The position numbers were made by a program, and so were the translations under genes. A DNA stretch of 64,000 nucleotides from Calothrix sp. NIES-4101 (GTDB taxonomy: Bacteria > Cyanobacteriota > Cyanobacteriia > Cyanobacteriales > Nostocaceae). Shown here piece by piece: positions 26,232-35,184 of the stretch. The number at the start of each line of letters is the position of its first letter. Positions within the stretch are counted from its first letter, which is position 1. A model generated the notes under the pieces. That model ran no database searches. It saw nothing but the letters and a program-made list of their open reading frames with translations, and had not been told where the DNA came from. Where the stretch lies: the NCBI GenBank assembly GCA_004296455.1, contig AP018280.1:2480001-2544000 (forward strand). Direction: 5' to 3'.

Positions 26232-27458
26232 TTAATCCAAAGCATAACTATCTTTACTTTTACCCAAGGCAAAACGTACTGAACTAGATAAATCTTGGCT
26301 TGATTGGGTGACAAAAATAATAATTGCAATGAGAGTTAATATTCCCGCAAAAGCAAACATATTCCGATAGCCCAGACTTTCTGCTGCTGCACCAAAAACT
26401 GGTCCAGCGATCGCTATTCCCACATCAAACCCGGCAACGCAGAGGGCAAATATCTTACCGCGTTCTTGTGGATATGATCGGTCTGCCATCATCACCACAA
26501 TCATGGGAATCATTGTCCCACCACCAATACCTTCGATCGCACCTGCAACTAAAAAGGCTGTAGCAGTATTTGCTTGCCATAGTAAAAACATTGCCCAACT
26601 ATAACAAGCAATGCCAATGGTAATAAATAATCCTCGCCCGATGCGATCGCTAATTTTTCCAGTGATGAAGCGTGTACTAAAACTCGTCAGCGCTGCTGCT
26701 GTATAAAACAATCCAGGGTTCAAATTAACTTTGGTAGATTTGATAAATAACGGTACAAAGGTACTCAAAGTGCCAAATGCTAACCCCACAAGCAACATGA
26801 CGATTGCTGGGACTCTGACACGTGGACTCCATAAAATCTGCCAAGAACCCTCGCTATTTTTTTGGTGAGGAAAAGCCTCTATTAAAGCTGGATTCGATAT
26901 CTGTAGAGTACACAAAAGTCCTAATGTGGCGATCGCTGTAGAAATTAAAAATAAAGGAATGTAGCCGAATTTTACCTGTAAATAGCCACCCAACGCTGGT
27001 CCGATTGCCATACCCACAGGGTTAACTAAGCTCATGTAACCAAGAATTTCACCCCGCTTTTCTCGTGGTGCAATATCAGCAACTAATGCACTAAATGCAG
27101 TCGTAAAAGCTGCAATACTAATACCGTGAAAAGCACGTAATGCCATTAACATCGGCACTGATTTGACTACTGCATAACCCAAAGGTGCCAGGGCAGCAAC
27201 TGAAAGCCCAATTATTAATACTAGCTTGCGACTTCTTTCATCTGCCATTTTCCCCAAATAGGGACGGAAAATCAACAAGCCAATCGCAAAGCTACCCATA
27301 ACAATCCCGATTTGTTGCTTATTTGCCCCGATATACTCAGCGTACAAAGGTAGGGTTGGCAACAAGGAAGCCATGCTTGACCAAAATAATAAACCTGTTG
27401 CAAATAACACAACTAAGTTGCGTCGCAACTGCGAATCAATTGTATGAAAAGCGTTCAC
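26232..27458 (-). CDS. MFS transporter (multidrug-efflux-like)
   Basis: This major facilitator protein of about 408 residues has twelve predicted membrane helices. The loop 2-3 signature appears as RPYLGKMADERSRKLVLIIG, and the sequence after helix 5 has NPVGMAIGPALGGYL; the repeat in the second half is RFITGKISDRIGRG. Such proteins usually export drugs or small molecules by proton antiport; the substrate is unknown. I set the start at a GTG at 27458. The frame is open back to a TTG at 27503, but that extension reads through a repetitive intergenic tract (27491-27516) and looks non-coding. It is probably a monocistronic gene. Confidence 0.85.
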   Translation of the reverse strand: MNAFHTIDSQLRRNLVVLFATGLLFWSSMASLLPTLPLYAEYIGANKQQIGIVMGSFAIGLLIFRPYLGKMADERSRKLVLIIGLSVAALAPLGYAVVKSVPMLMALRAFHGISIAAFTTAFSALVADIAPREKRGEILGYMSLVNPVGMAIGPALGGYLQVKFGYIPLFLISTAIATLGLLCTLQISNPALIEAFPHQKNSEGSWQILWSPRVRVPAIVMLLVGLAFGTLSTFVPLFIKSTKVNLNPGLFYTAAALTSFSTRFITGKISDRIGRGLFITIGIACYSWAMFLLWQANTATAFLVAGAIEGIGGGTMIPMIVVMMADRSYPQERGKIFALCVAGFDVGIAIAGPVFGAAAESLGYRNMFAFAGILTLIAIIIFVTQSSQDLSSSVRFALGKSKDSYALD

Positions 27459-27590
27459 GGTAGATGCAAGGAGGGGATAATTGAGTAATAGGTAAATGGG
27501 CAATGGGCAAATGGGTGATAATCATCAGTGACTAATTTACAATTCCCAATCGTTCATGCTCCATGTCCTATTCCCTATTGTATTGTTACA

Positions 27591-28580
27591 TTACTTTACA
27601 TTTTTTGTGATCACTTCGCGAATTCTGTATATTGGTCTTCCTTGTGATTCATGGTAGGTACGCATAAGTAATTCAGCGAGTAAACCAAAGCAAAATAGCT
27701 GTACTCCTGTAACTACAAGTAATACCGCAAGAATTAATAAAGGACGGTTGCCAATATCCTCATTCAAAACCAATTTGACAATCGTTAAGTAAACACCAAT
27801 GACACCCCCAGATGTCATCGAAACCAAACCCAATAACCCAAACACATGCATTGGGCGGGTGAGGAATTTTTTCATAAAGGCGATGGTTAATAAATCCATC
27901 ATGACCCGGAAGGTACGCGATAAACCATATTTACTGCTACCAAAGCGACGGGCATGATGTCGCACAGGCATTTCGGTAATTCGTGCCCCTTCAATATATG
28001 CAAGTGCAGGTAAAAACCGATGTAATTCCCCATATAAATTCATATCCGCCACAAGTTCAGCACGGTATGCTTTCAGCGAACAACCGTAATCGTGGATACG
28101 TACATCGGTAATATGGCGAATAATCCAGTTAGCAATTTTAGAAGGTAGTAAACGTGTCAATGCCTTATCTTGGCGTTTTTGTCGCCAACCGCTTACCATA
28201 TCGAAACCTTCATCCAACTTAGCCACCAACATCAGTATATCTGCGGGGTCATTTTGCAAATCTGCATCTAAAGTGACAATTTTTGTTCCGCGTGCATGAT
28301 TAAATCCGGCTGACATTGCTGCCGTTTGCCCATAGTTGCGGCGTAAAATAATAACTTTGAGATCGTGACGAATTTGCGCCTGTTGTTGGAGCAACTGTGC
28401 CGAACCATCGGTAGAACCGTCATCAACTAAAATGATTTCGTAACTCAATTCGCTATCTGCAAAAACTGATGCGATCGCTTCTAGCAAATGTGGAATACTT
28501 TCCACCTCGTTGTATACTGGCGCAACGACTGATACATCGAGAACAAGCGGGTAAGCAGCCCCATTTTGTTCATTTTTCAT
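27591..28580 (-). CDS. Polyprenyl-phosphate-type family 2 glycosyltransferase with two C-terminal membrane helices
   Basis: This 329-residue protein resembles dolichol-phosphate mannosyltransferase-like and ArnC/GtrB-like enzymes. These load a sugar onto a polyprenyl-phosphate carrier. The GT-A core shows VSVVAPVYNEVESIPHLLE, ILVDDGSTDGSAQLL, LDADLQNDPADI, and MVSGWRQKRQDKALTRLLPS. YGLSRTFRVMMDLLTIAFMK precedes two membrane helices at the C-terminus. I place the start at the ATG at 28580; a GTG-initiated extension to 28619 is possible. It lies just outside the exopolysaccharide locus on the same strand as its leftward genes, so a role in envelope sugars is plausible. Confidence 0.88.
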   Translation of the reverse strand: MKNEQNGAAYPLVLDVSVVAPVYNEVESIPHLLEAIASVFADSELSYEIILVDDGSTDGSAQLLQQQAQIRHDLKVIILRRNYGQTAAMSAGFNHARGTKIVTLDADLQNDPADILMLVAKLDEGFDMVSGWRQKRQDKALTRLLPSKIANWIIRHITDVRIHDYGCSLKAYRAELVADMNLYGELHRFLPALAYIEGARITEMPVRHHARRFGSSKYGLSRTFRVMMDLLTIAFMKKFLTRPMHVFGLLGLVSMTSGGVIGVYLTIVKLVLNEDIGNRPLLILAVLLVVTGVQLFCFGLLAELLMRTYHESQGRPIYRIREVITKNVK

Positions 28581-28810
28581 ACTATCTGAAACTAACCCAC
28601 TCCTCATAAGCCAAGCCACAATAGAAGGACAACATTAGAAAGAACATTTTAATTGGGGAATGGAACATGGGATAAAAATACAGAGATTGGGAGAGGTAAG
28701 ACAAGGGTGTGGACAAAGGAAATTTGGTAGTTAATCATATTTCCCCTATTCCTGTGTCTCCGCATTTCCATGTTTCCTTTTCCCAATTTGGACTTTCCTT
28801 GCCCATTACC

Positions 28811-29515
28811 CTAATAACTCTTCACAACCCTACCAGCACCGCGCAGTTGTTTAAAATATGACTGACTAACTGCATCACCTTGTTCCGAGAGAATATCGAT
28901 ACCAATACCGTTACGTCCTTGTTCTTTTCCCGAACTGTGAATGTAGCGATCGCTTCCTAAATAGAGTCCCACATGGGTTGCCTTTTGGGGAGTTCCAAAA
29001 AAGATTAAATCACCTGGTTCTAATTCTCCAATAGAAATGGGCAACAGAAAAGCCTCTTGTTGGTAGGCATCACGAGGTAGACGAATCCCCACCGATGCAA
29101 ATGCTGCTTGCATCAATCCTGAACAATCATAATTTGGGGCAACTGTACCTCCCCAGAGGTAATAATTGGGTTGTTGCATAGCTTTTTGGGTAAAGTTAAT
29201 TATTTCCGGCAACAGTTTTTTGATTTGTTCGGGCGAAAATGATTTAGCCTGATAAGCTAGGGTAGTTGGTTGTAGCGAACTTAAATCTGATTTTGCTAAC
29301 CAACCGGGGTAATTATCTTCGCAAAGACATATTTCTACGGCTGTATTTTGCGAATTAGATGTCGAATTAGATGTTAGTCTTAGATGTCGTCCGATGGCTG
29401 CTTGGGTAGCAAGCCGGTTACATTCGGGAGAATCGTATATATTTAGGTTCGTTAAGCATTCGTACTCTAGAGATTGAGGATGAGTGATTTTTGGTTTTGA
29501 ATTTGAGGACATCAT
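28811..29515 (-). CDS. NlpC/P60 cysteine peptidase with N-terminal SH3-like domain
   Basis: This is a cell-wall-peptide endopeptidase of 234 residues, of the cyanobacterial gamma-D-glutamyl-L-diamino acid endopeptidase type with solved structures from Nostoc and Anabaena. Residues of about 15-85 form a bacterial SH3-like domain, and the NlpC/P60 domain follows at about 105-230. Catalytic C131 lies in NYDCSGLMQ, H181 in ATHVGLYLG and the third polar residue H193 in RYIHSSG. There is no signal peptide, so it may act on recycled cytoplasmic muropeptides. Its start codon is 17 bp from that of a divergent serine-hydrolase gene. Assignment is secure. Confidence 0.93.
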   Translation of the reverse strand: MMSSNSKPKITHPQSLEYECLTNLNIYDSPECNRLATQAAIGRHLRLTSNSTSNSQNTAVEICLCEDNYPGWLAKSDLSSLQPTTLAYQAKSFSPEQIKKLLPEIINFTQKAMQQPNYYLWGGTVAPNYDCSGLMQAAFASVGIRLPRDAYQQEAFLLPISIGELEPGDLIFFGTPQKATHVGLYLGSDRYIHSSGKEQGRNGIGIDILSEQGDAVSQSYFKQLRGAGRVVKSY

Positions 29516-29532
29516 TCGGATTATTTTTCTGT

Positions 29533-30474
29533 ATGAATTTTTTTAGTAAAGACGAACAATTAGAGAAACTCGGTAATGGAATTTTAGAGACTACATGGGC
29601 TAAATTTCCCACGTTAGCACGTAACCAAATTTCCATGACTTGGATTGTCTACGACCCTCCAGTGCTTGTAAATACTGGTGGGGCACTAACACCAGATGCT
29701 TTTTGGACTCACCCTGTGCGTGGGTTTGCATATCGGGGTGTAGAACGAATTTATCCTGCTAGTGTCGTCAAATTATTTTATGTGGTTGCTGCCCATGAAT
29801 GGCTAGAAAAGGGCATGACACAGCCATCGCAGGAGTTAGAGCGAGCAATGCGTGATGCGATTGTTGAGTCTAGTAATGATGCAACCAGTTTAATGGTAGA
29901 TGTGTTGAGTGGTACGACATCGGGACCCGAACTACCAGCAGGACCTTTTGATACATGGAAGTATCAACGTCAGATTGTCAATCGCTACTATCAATCTTTA
30001 GGTTGGACTGAGTTAGAAACTATTAATATTTGTCAAAAAACCTGGTGTGATGGTCCCTACGGACGGGAAAGAGCTTTTTACGGACAAATGTTAGAAAACC
30101 GGAATATGCTGACCACGAATGCAACTGCTCGGTTATTACATAGTATTGTTGGTGGGGTCGCAGTTTCCAGTATGCGATCGCAGTCCATGATGGGATTGCT
30201 CAAGCGCGATATTGACCCGAAGTTGTTACCTCAAGAAGTTGAAGAAGACCAAGTTACAGGGTTTTTGGGTGCTGGCTTGCCAGAAAATGCTCAACTTTGG
30301 TCAAAAGCTGGTTGGACAAGTCAAGTCCGTCATGATGCTGCTTATATTGAAGTTCCCGATTTACGTCCTTATTCGTTGGTTGTATTCACAGAAGGGAAAG
30401 CCCAAGCAAAAAGCCGCGAGATATTACCGTTTGTTTCGCAGCGAGTGGTTGAGGCTATTCGTAGTATTGAGTGA
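29533..30474 (+). CDS. Class-A beta-lactamase-like serine hydrolase
   Basis: The 313-residue protein has the beta-lactamase/DD-peptidase fold. The active-site SxxK is S77-V-V-K80 in YPASVVKLF, and the SxN motif appears as SSND (113-116). A KTG-like element is in LWSKAGWTS near the C-terminus. There is no signal peptide, which is unusual for enzymes acting on peptidoglycan. It may be a cytoplasmic esterase or peptidase rather than a resistance enzyme. I place the start at ATG 29533 (MNFFSKDEQ), as the frame upstream runs into the divergent NlpC/P60 gene. The head-to-head partnership suggests a shared cell-wall role. Confidence 0.83.
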   Translation: MNFFSKDEQLEKLGNGILETTWAKFPTLARNQISMTWIVYDPPVLVNTGGALTPDAFWTHPVRGFAYRGVERIYPASVVKLFYVVAAHEWLEKGMTQPSQELERAMRDAIVESSNDATSLMVDVLSGTTSGPELPAGPFDTWKYQRQIVNRYYQSLGWTELETINICQKTWCDGPYGRERAFYGQMLENRNMLTTNATARLLHSIVGGVAVSSMRSQSMMGLLKRDIDPKLLPQEVEEDQVTGFLGAGLPENAQLWSKAGWTSQVRHDAAYIEVPDLRPYSLVVFTEGKAQAKSREILPFVSQRVVEAIRSIE

Positions 30475-30714
30475 GAATTTTAGCTTCGGCGAAATATCAA
30501 GTTCAAAGCGATGGGGAGATGAGGACGCGGAAAAAAGGAATGATAACTGATTAGCCAATTAGCCAAGTTTGATATTATTTGGAATAATGGCTCCGCGTCG
30601 AAGCATATCTCTCCAAAATATTTTTAATTCTGATGAATCTATAGTCATTATGCTGAGAACAAAAAGCCGACGACGATATTAACTGTTCACTCAGCACTTC
30701 TACATCAACACTTT

Positions 30715-31977
30715 CTATCCCTTCTTCCCAAATACATATCGAGTTGTCCAAAGTGAGAATAGTGGTAAACAAACTAAATGTGCAATCAAAACTGCTGCCG
30801 CAACTCCTAATATATTCCAGTTCACTCCTATGACTAAGGCAATTCCAAATATTGAGGTAAATATTGCATTCCAAATTAAATCTAACTGGGGTTTCCCAAC
30901 TGCAACAAGTAATTGTGAAGCCGCATCTGCAAAGGGTCTAGGAATTGCGGAAAGACAAATTAAGACAACGATAGGAATTGCAGGTATCCACTTTTGATCT
31001 ATAATTGGGATGTAAAACTGTGCCACACTGGATTGAAAAAGCACAAAAGGAATAATAATTAATGAAATTATTTTCAGGCTCTTGAAGTACGTATTTTCAA
31101 ATTCTTTTTCATCAGTACGTGCTGAACATAAGTGCGGTAAAATAGCAGAATTTATCGCGTTAATAATACTTAAGCTAATTCCTAATCCAGCATTAAATCC
31201 AAAAAAGTAAGTTCCTAATTCTTTAACTCCCAGCAGGCTGAAAATAACAATATAATCAAGATTATTTCTAAAGGTTTTCAGTAACCCAATCCCTAAAATA
31301 TTCTTGCCAAAATCCCATATTTCCCGCCAATTTTTTGTTGTAAATTTATTGCTAGGTTGCCAACGATGATATTTATGGTAAACAAAAATTTCTAGTGGAG
31401 CAACGATAACTGCGGGCAGGGCAAATGACCATACCCCCATACCATTAACAGCAAAAGCCGCAGACAAAATACTAGCTAGTGAAAATTGCAAGCTATCTGT
31501 TAGTGCAATAACTTTGAAGTTATTTTCTTTTTGAATTAGGGTTTTTTGAATGCTCGCAAGAGGCCAAACTAAATAAGGAATAGCTGATACGCAGATTGGA
31601 AGGATAATTTCCGGTGTATTTTTAACTAAAGCAACTGGATATGCGATCGAGCATTGAATCAGAAACAAACTGACAAAGATTACCCAGTTTAAACAATAAG
31701 CTGAATGGCATAAGTCCTTGAGTTCTTTTTCTTCAGCTTGAATTATTTTTGCACCAATACCAAAGTTACTAAAAGTAATGGCAAATTCGCGCACCGTCAT
31801 CAAAATGGCACCTAAACCGTAATCATATTCGGTTAAATATTTCGCCATGATAATGACGATCGCAAACCGCATTGCCCGGTAGATAATCTCGGCAACTCCC
31901 AGCCAACTAAGGTTGCGAATAAACTGATTTGACAGTTTTTTTCTAATTTCTACTGTTATTTGTTGAATGACACTCAC
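30715..31977 (-). CDS. Wzx-type polysaccharide flippase
   Basis: This 420-residue integral membrane protein belongs to the oligosaccharide flippase branch of the MATE/MVF superfamily (Polysacc_synt). It has about twelve membrane helices. The family-typical start is IRNLSWLGVAEIIYRAMRF with AKYLTEYDYGLGAILMT, and the central part has NSAILPHLCSARTDEKEF. It should move undecaprenyl-linked repeat units across the membrane for assembly. The start is GTG at 31977. It is followed upstream, on the same strand, by the Wzc-like gene with a 141-bp gap, so the two may share a transcript. Confidence 0.86.
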   Translation of the reverse strand: MSVIQQITVEIRKKLSNQFIRNLSWLGVAEIIYRAMRFAIVIIMAKYLTEYDYGLGAILMTVREFAITFSNFGIGAKIIQAEEKELKDLCHSAYCLNWVIFVSLFLIQCSIAYPVALVKNTPEIILPICVSAIPYLVWPLASIQKTLIQKENNFKVIALTDSLQFSLASILSAAFAVNGMGVWSFALPAVIVAPLEIFVYHKYHRWQPSNKFTTKNWREIWDFGKNILGIGLLKTFRNNLDYIVIFSLLGVKELGTYFFGFNAGLGISLSIINAINSAILPHLCSARTDEKEFENTYFKSLKIISLIIIPFVLFQSSVAQFYIPIIDQKWIPAIPIVVLICLSAIPRPFADAASQLLVAVGKPQLDLIWNAIFTSIFGIALVIGVNWNILGVAAAVLIAHLVCLPLFSLWTTRYVFGKKG

Positions 31978-32118
31978 TATAGTTTATTGTTGTGAAGGAC
32001 AAAGCTCAGTTTATTCGCTCAATAGCAAAATTACACCTTCCATCTGCCAGAATAACCTTTTTTATTTCTTGCTCATACCTAAATTGCCGATAACTTGCTG
32101 TCACTAGTTGACCGAAAA

Positions 32119-34440
32119 TTAGCTTTCTAAATTATTTGTGACCATACCTAAAATACCTACCTTTCTACCTTTCAACTCTTCTATTGCTTGTTTGAAGTTA
32201 GGACGGTCTGTTTTACCCAGCCCTACAACTAGCAATATCCCATCAGTGTGATTTGCCAAAGCATTAGTATCCAAACGTCCAAGTAAATTAGGTGTGTCGT
32301 AAATAATTAGGTCAAACTTAGTTTGTGACTTTTCAACAAAATTCTCCATGTTGCTGGAGGTAAATAATTTGTTCGGATTTGCCTTAGCTTTTCCAGCAGT
32401 CAAGACAAAGAGATTTTCATCATTTGGAGAATTTTGAATCGCTTGATTAATATCTAAGTCTTGAGACAGGACTTCACTCAAGCCTTCGTTATTGGTCATC
32501 CCAAAATGGGAATGTAATTGTGGGTGTCGCAAATTCGCATCAACGAGTAGAACTTTTTGTCCGGCTTCGGCGGCTATCTGTGCTAAATTAGCTGCAACAG
32601 TTGTTCTTCCTTCTCCAACTGTCGCTGATGTGACAGCTATAGAACGAATTGATGCTTCCCGACTGAGGGATTGAAAACGGTTGTAAAGAGAACAAAAAGC
32701 CTGTGCAAACACCACATTTTTATCATTTCGCTGCTTCAATGCCACATTTGATTCGACTTCGCGATTATCTCTGCTTTCTAGCATGACAACATTGTTAACC
32801 GCAGGAATGTGAATGTTTCGGCAAAAAGGAATCGAACCTAAAACGGGCAATTTAGCTGTACGTTGAACTTCATCAGGTTCGTGGAAAACATTTTTCTTAT
32901 TTTCCAAGAGAAAAGCCGCAGCAGTTCCCAGAAGTAGTCCAGCAATCCCGCCCAGCATAATATTTCGCGAAGGCTGGGGTGATACAGGAATGAGATTACC
33001 CTTGGCATTACGGGGTATAGTGGGAGGCATGATAATTTCCCAAGGCACTTCCTGCTGTGCGGCATCAACTCTTAAAGCTTCCTGCTTCGATTTCAACTGG
33101 GTGAGGGTATCACTGGCAACTTGTAAATCGCGCTGTAAGTTGGCATATTGACGGGAGACTACTGGATATTGCTTAATTTGCTCGTTGATCTGAAACTCAG
33201 TTTGGACTAATGCTTGCAAACTTGTTTCTAATGACTGCACTTGGTTATTAGCATCAGCCAATTGCTTGGTTAAATCGCGCCTGACAGAGTTTTGATAGGT
33301 AACGACTTCAGGTGAAATATTTTCCTGAACAGCACGATTACCTAGTGCCAGACGTGCTTCTTGGTTTAACAGGGGTTGGAGTCGGCGACGTTCTTCACGT
33401 AACGACTGAATCATCGGGCTGGCTTCATTGAAGCGTACCGATTCTTGGGCGATTTTGGCATCAATTTCGCCGATACGAGTGCGTATTTGTTGATATTGGG
33501 GTGATTCACTCAATGCTGATGCTGCGATCGCCGCATTCTGTTGCATTCCCAATTGGTTTTGCAAGGAGGCATAGAGCGATCGAGATTCTAAATATTTGCG
33601 TTCGGTATCTAGTCGTTGTACTTTTGTGTCATCAAGGCGCTTTAATAGCTGCTCACCTTGTAGTTGGGGATTGTAGAAATTATAACGCTGCTGAAATGTC
33701 TGTAGTTGTCCTTGCAGGGTGTTAACACGCAATTCTAGTTTGGGAATTTGTTGATCAACAAATTTGATACCCTGACGCACACTACTCTGTTGCTGTTCGC
33801 TACTATACTTGCGATAGGCTTGGGATACTTTATCTAAAATAAATTCAATTTTTTGGGGATTGCTATCGCGGTAACGCACTTCAATGACTCGCGACTCGTC
33901 TTTACCTTTGGCAATACGGGTCATGATTAATGTTCTCTCGGCTCCGCTTGACACCTTACCACCACTAACATTATTACCAACTAGTTGATCGTAATTAATG
34001 TCGGGATACTTGACCTTTAACTCATCAACCACTGGGTTAATGATTTTTGGGCTTTTGAGTACCTCCATTAAGGCGTTATAGTCCAGAGTCGTGTTATTTT
34101 GCTTCGTAATTTCGTTGATATTTTGTTGAAGCGTAACCGACAGTAATTTCAATAATTCACTATCGGTTGTCTTCAAAGGTTCTACCATGATTTGGACGCG
34201 ACCTTCATACTTTTCGTCTTGATTGGCAGTCAACACGGCTGCTGTTGTGGTTATTGCCACAGTGACACCTGCAATCAAAGCTACTTGTCGTCGCAAAACT
34301 CCCAAGGCTGGACTAAATGATTTGGGACTTTCTTCTTCAAGTTCTGGTTTTTTCCAGACCCAAAAAGCCTCTCGCGTTGATGGATGCGGATTTTTGAGGT
34401 GTTGTATGCTTGTTTCTTTTACTGGTATGTGTGTTCCCAT
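32119..34440 (-). CDS. Wzc-type chain-length regulator with an altered BY-kinase domain
   Basis: This 773-residue inner-membrane protein controls exopolysaccharide chain length and export. It has a Wzz domain (about 50-170), long coiled coils (about 210-450, Q/L/R-rich), a PxxP-type Wzz C-terminal region and a second membrane helix near 495. A C-terminal BY-kinase-like P-loop domain spans about 600-770. Two changes from the family pattern stand out. Walker A reads TVGEGRTTVAANLA with R612 where lysine is usual, and the Walker A' motif reads LLVDANLRHP with N636 where the second aspartate is usual. Walker B (DLIIYDTPN) is intact. No tyrosine cluster ends the protein (it stops at TNNLES). Confidence 0.9.
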   Translation of the reverse strand: MGTHIPVKETSIQHLKNPHPSTREAFWVWKKPELEEESPKSFSPALGVLRRQVALIAGVTVAITTTAAVLTANQDEKYEGRVQIMVEPLKTTDSELLKLLSVTLQQNINEITKQNNTTLDYNALMEVLKSPKIINPVVDELKVKYPDINYDQLVGNNVSGGKVSSGAERTLIMTRIAKGKDESRVIEVRYRDSNPQKIEFILDKVSQAYRKYSSEQQQSSVRQGIKFVDQQIPKLELRVNTLQGQLQTFQQRYNFYNPQLQGEQLLKRLDDTKVQRLDTERKYLESRSLYASLQNQLGMQQNAAIAASALSESPQYQQIRTRIGEIDAKIAQESVRFNEASPMIQSLREERRRLQPLLNQEARLALGNRAVQENISPEVVTYQNSVRRDLTKQLADANNQVQSLETSLQALVQTEFQINEQIKQYPVVSRQYANLQRDLQVASDTLTQLKSKQEALRVDAAQQEVPWEIIMPPTIPRNAKGNLIPVSPQPSRNIMLGGIAGLLLGTAAAFLLENKKNVFHEPDEVQRTAKLPVLGSIPFCRNIHIPAVNNVVMLESRDNREVESNVALKQRNDKNVVFAQAFCSLYNRFQSLSREASIRSIAVTSATVGEGRTTVAANLAQIAAEAGQKVLLVDANLRHPQLHSHFGMTNNEGLSEVLSQDLDINQAIQNSPNDENLFVLTAGKAKANPNKLFTSSNMENFVEKSQTKFDLIIYDTPNLLGRLDTNALANHTDGILLVVGLGKTDRPNFKQAIEELKGRKVGILGMVTNNLES

Positions 34441-35184
34441 GAAAACCCGTTTATTTTAATTTTTGGTTACTCAAATTTTCGGCCACTTCAAAGTTCATCG
34501 CTAAATAGATTTTTACAAATCAAGGAAGTTTGCCACAGGGGTGAGATCAAATGATAAGACTATTTAAAACTGTTCACAATGGTTGATGCGATACTATGAA
34601 AATATATTACAGGCAAGAAGACAACTTCAATCAATAGTTCTGATGACAACTTTGCGAACAAGATTAATCTATTAATTATCCAGCTATCTGCCTGATCGCA
34701 AGATTTGACTATTTATCTTAAATACTCTACAAGGTCAAACTTGTCTGGGCGATCGCATTAAATATTTTCCATTTTGGCTTCGCATATTTTGACAAGGATA
34801 TAGCTAGAACGATAGAAGATAAAATCTTGCTGCCTACCTGTTTCTTAACATATCTTGCTAATCCCAACTATTTAATCAGCTTTACGAAAATTTTGTCAAA
34901 TAGACATACAAATGAAGATTGAGTAAAGCTTTCTCAATTCACTCAAATCAACAGTTATTCTTTTAAAAATAATATTTCTCAGGATATAAACCGGCAGTTC
35001 CAGTCTAGCTATCCCAACATCCTCAGCTTGTTGGAACAACTCAACTCTTAACAATATAAAACATGAAGTTGTATTTGTCTTGATCCGATTACCTTTATGA
35101 TACTGAATAAAATGAAAAAATGATTGTTCTTATACCAGTACTTTTGTCTACATAGGAATAATAAAAGATGCAATATAAACTACC
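34441..35184. other. 744-bp divergent region of the exopolysaccharide locus
   Basis: It separates the leftward Wzc/Wzx genes from the rightward Wzy/glycosyltransferase genes, so both promoters should be here. It is AT-rich with one HIP1 site at 34750. I see no gene, strong hairpin or known regulatory motif. Confidence 0.45.

Noticed and set aside
29533-30474. Antibiotic-resistance beta-lactamase
   Set aside because: The fold and SxxK motif fit, but there is no export signal and the other motifs are atypical, so a cytoplasmic hydrolase is more likely.
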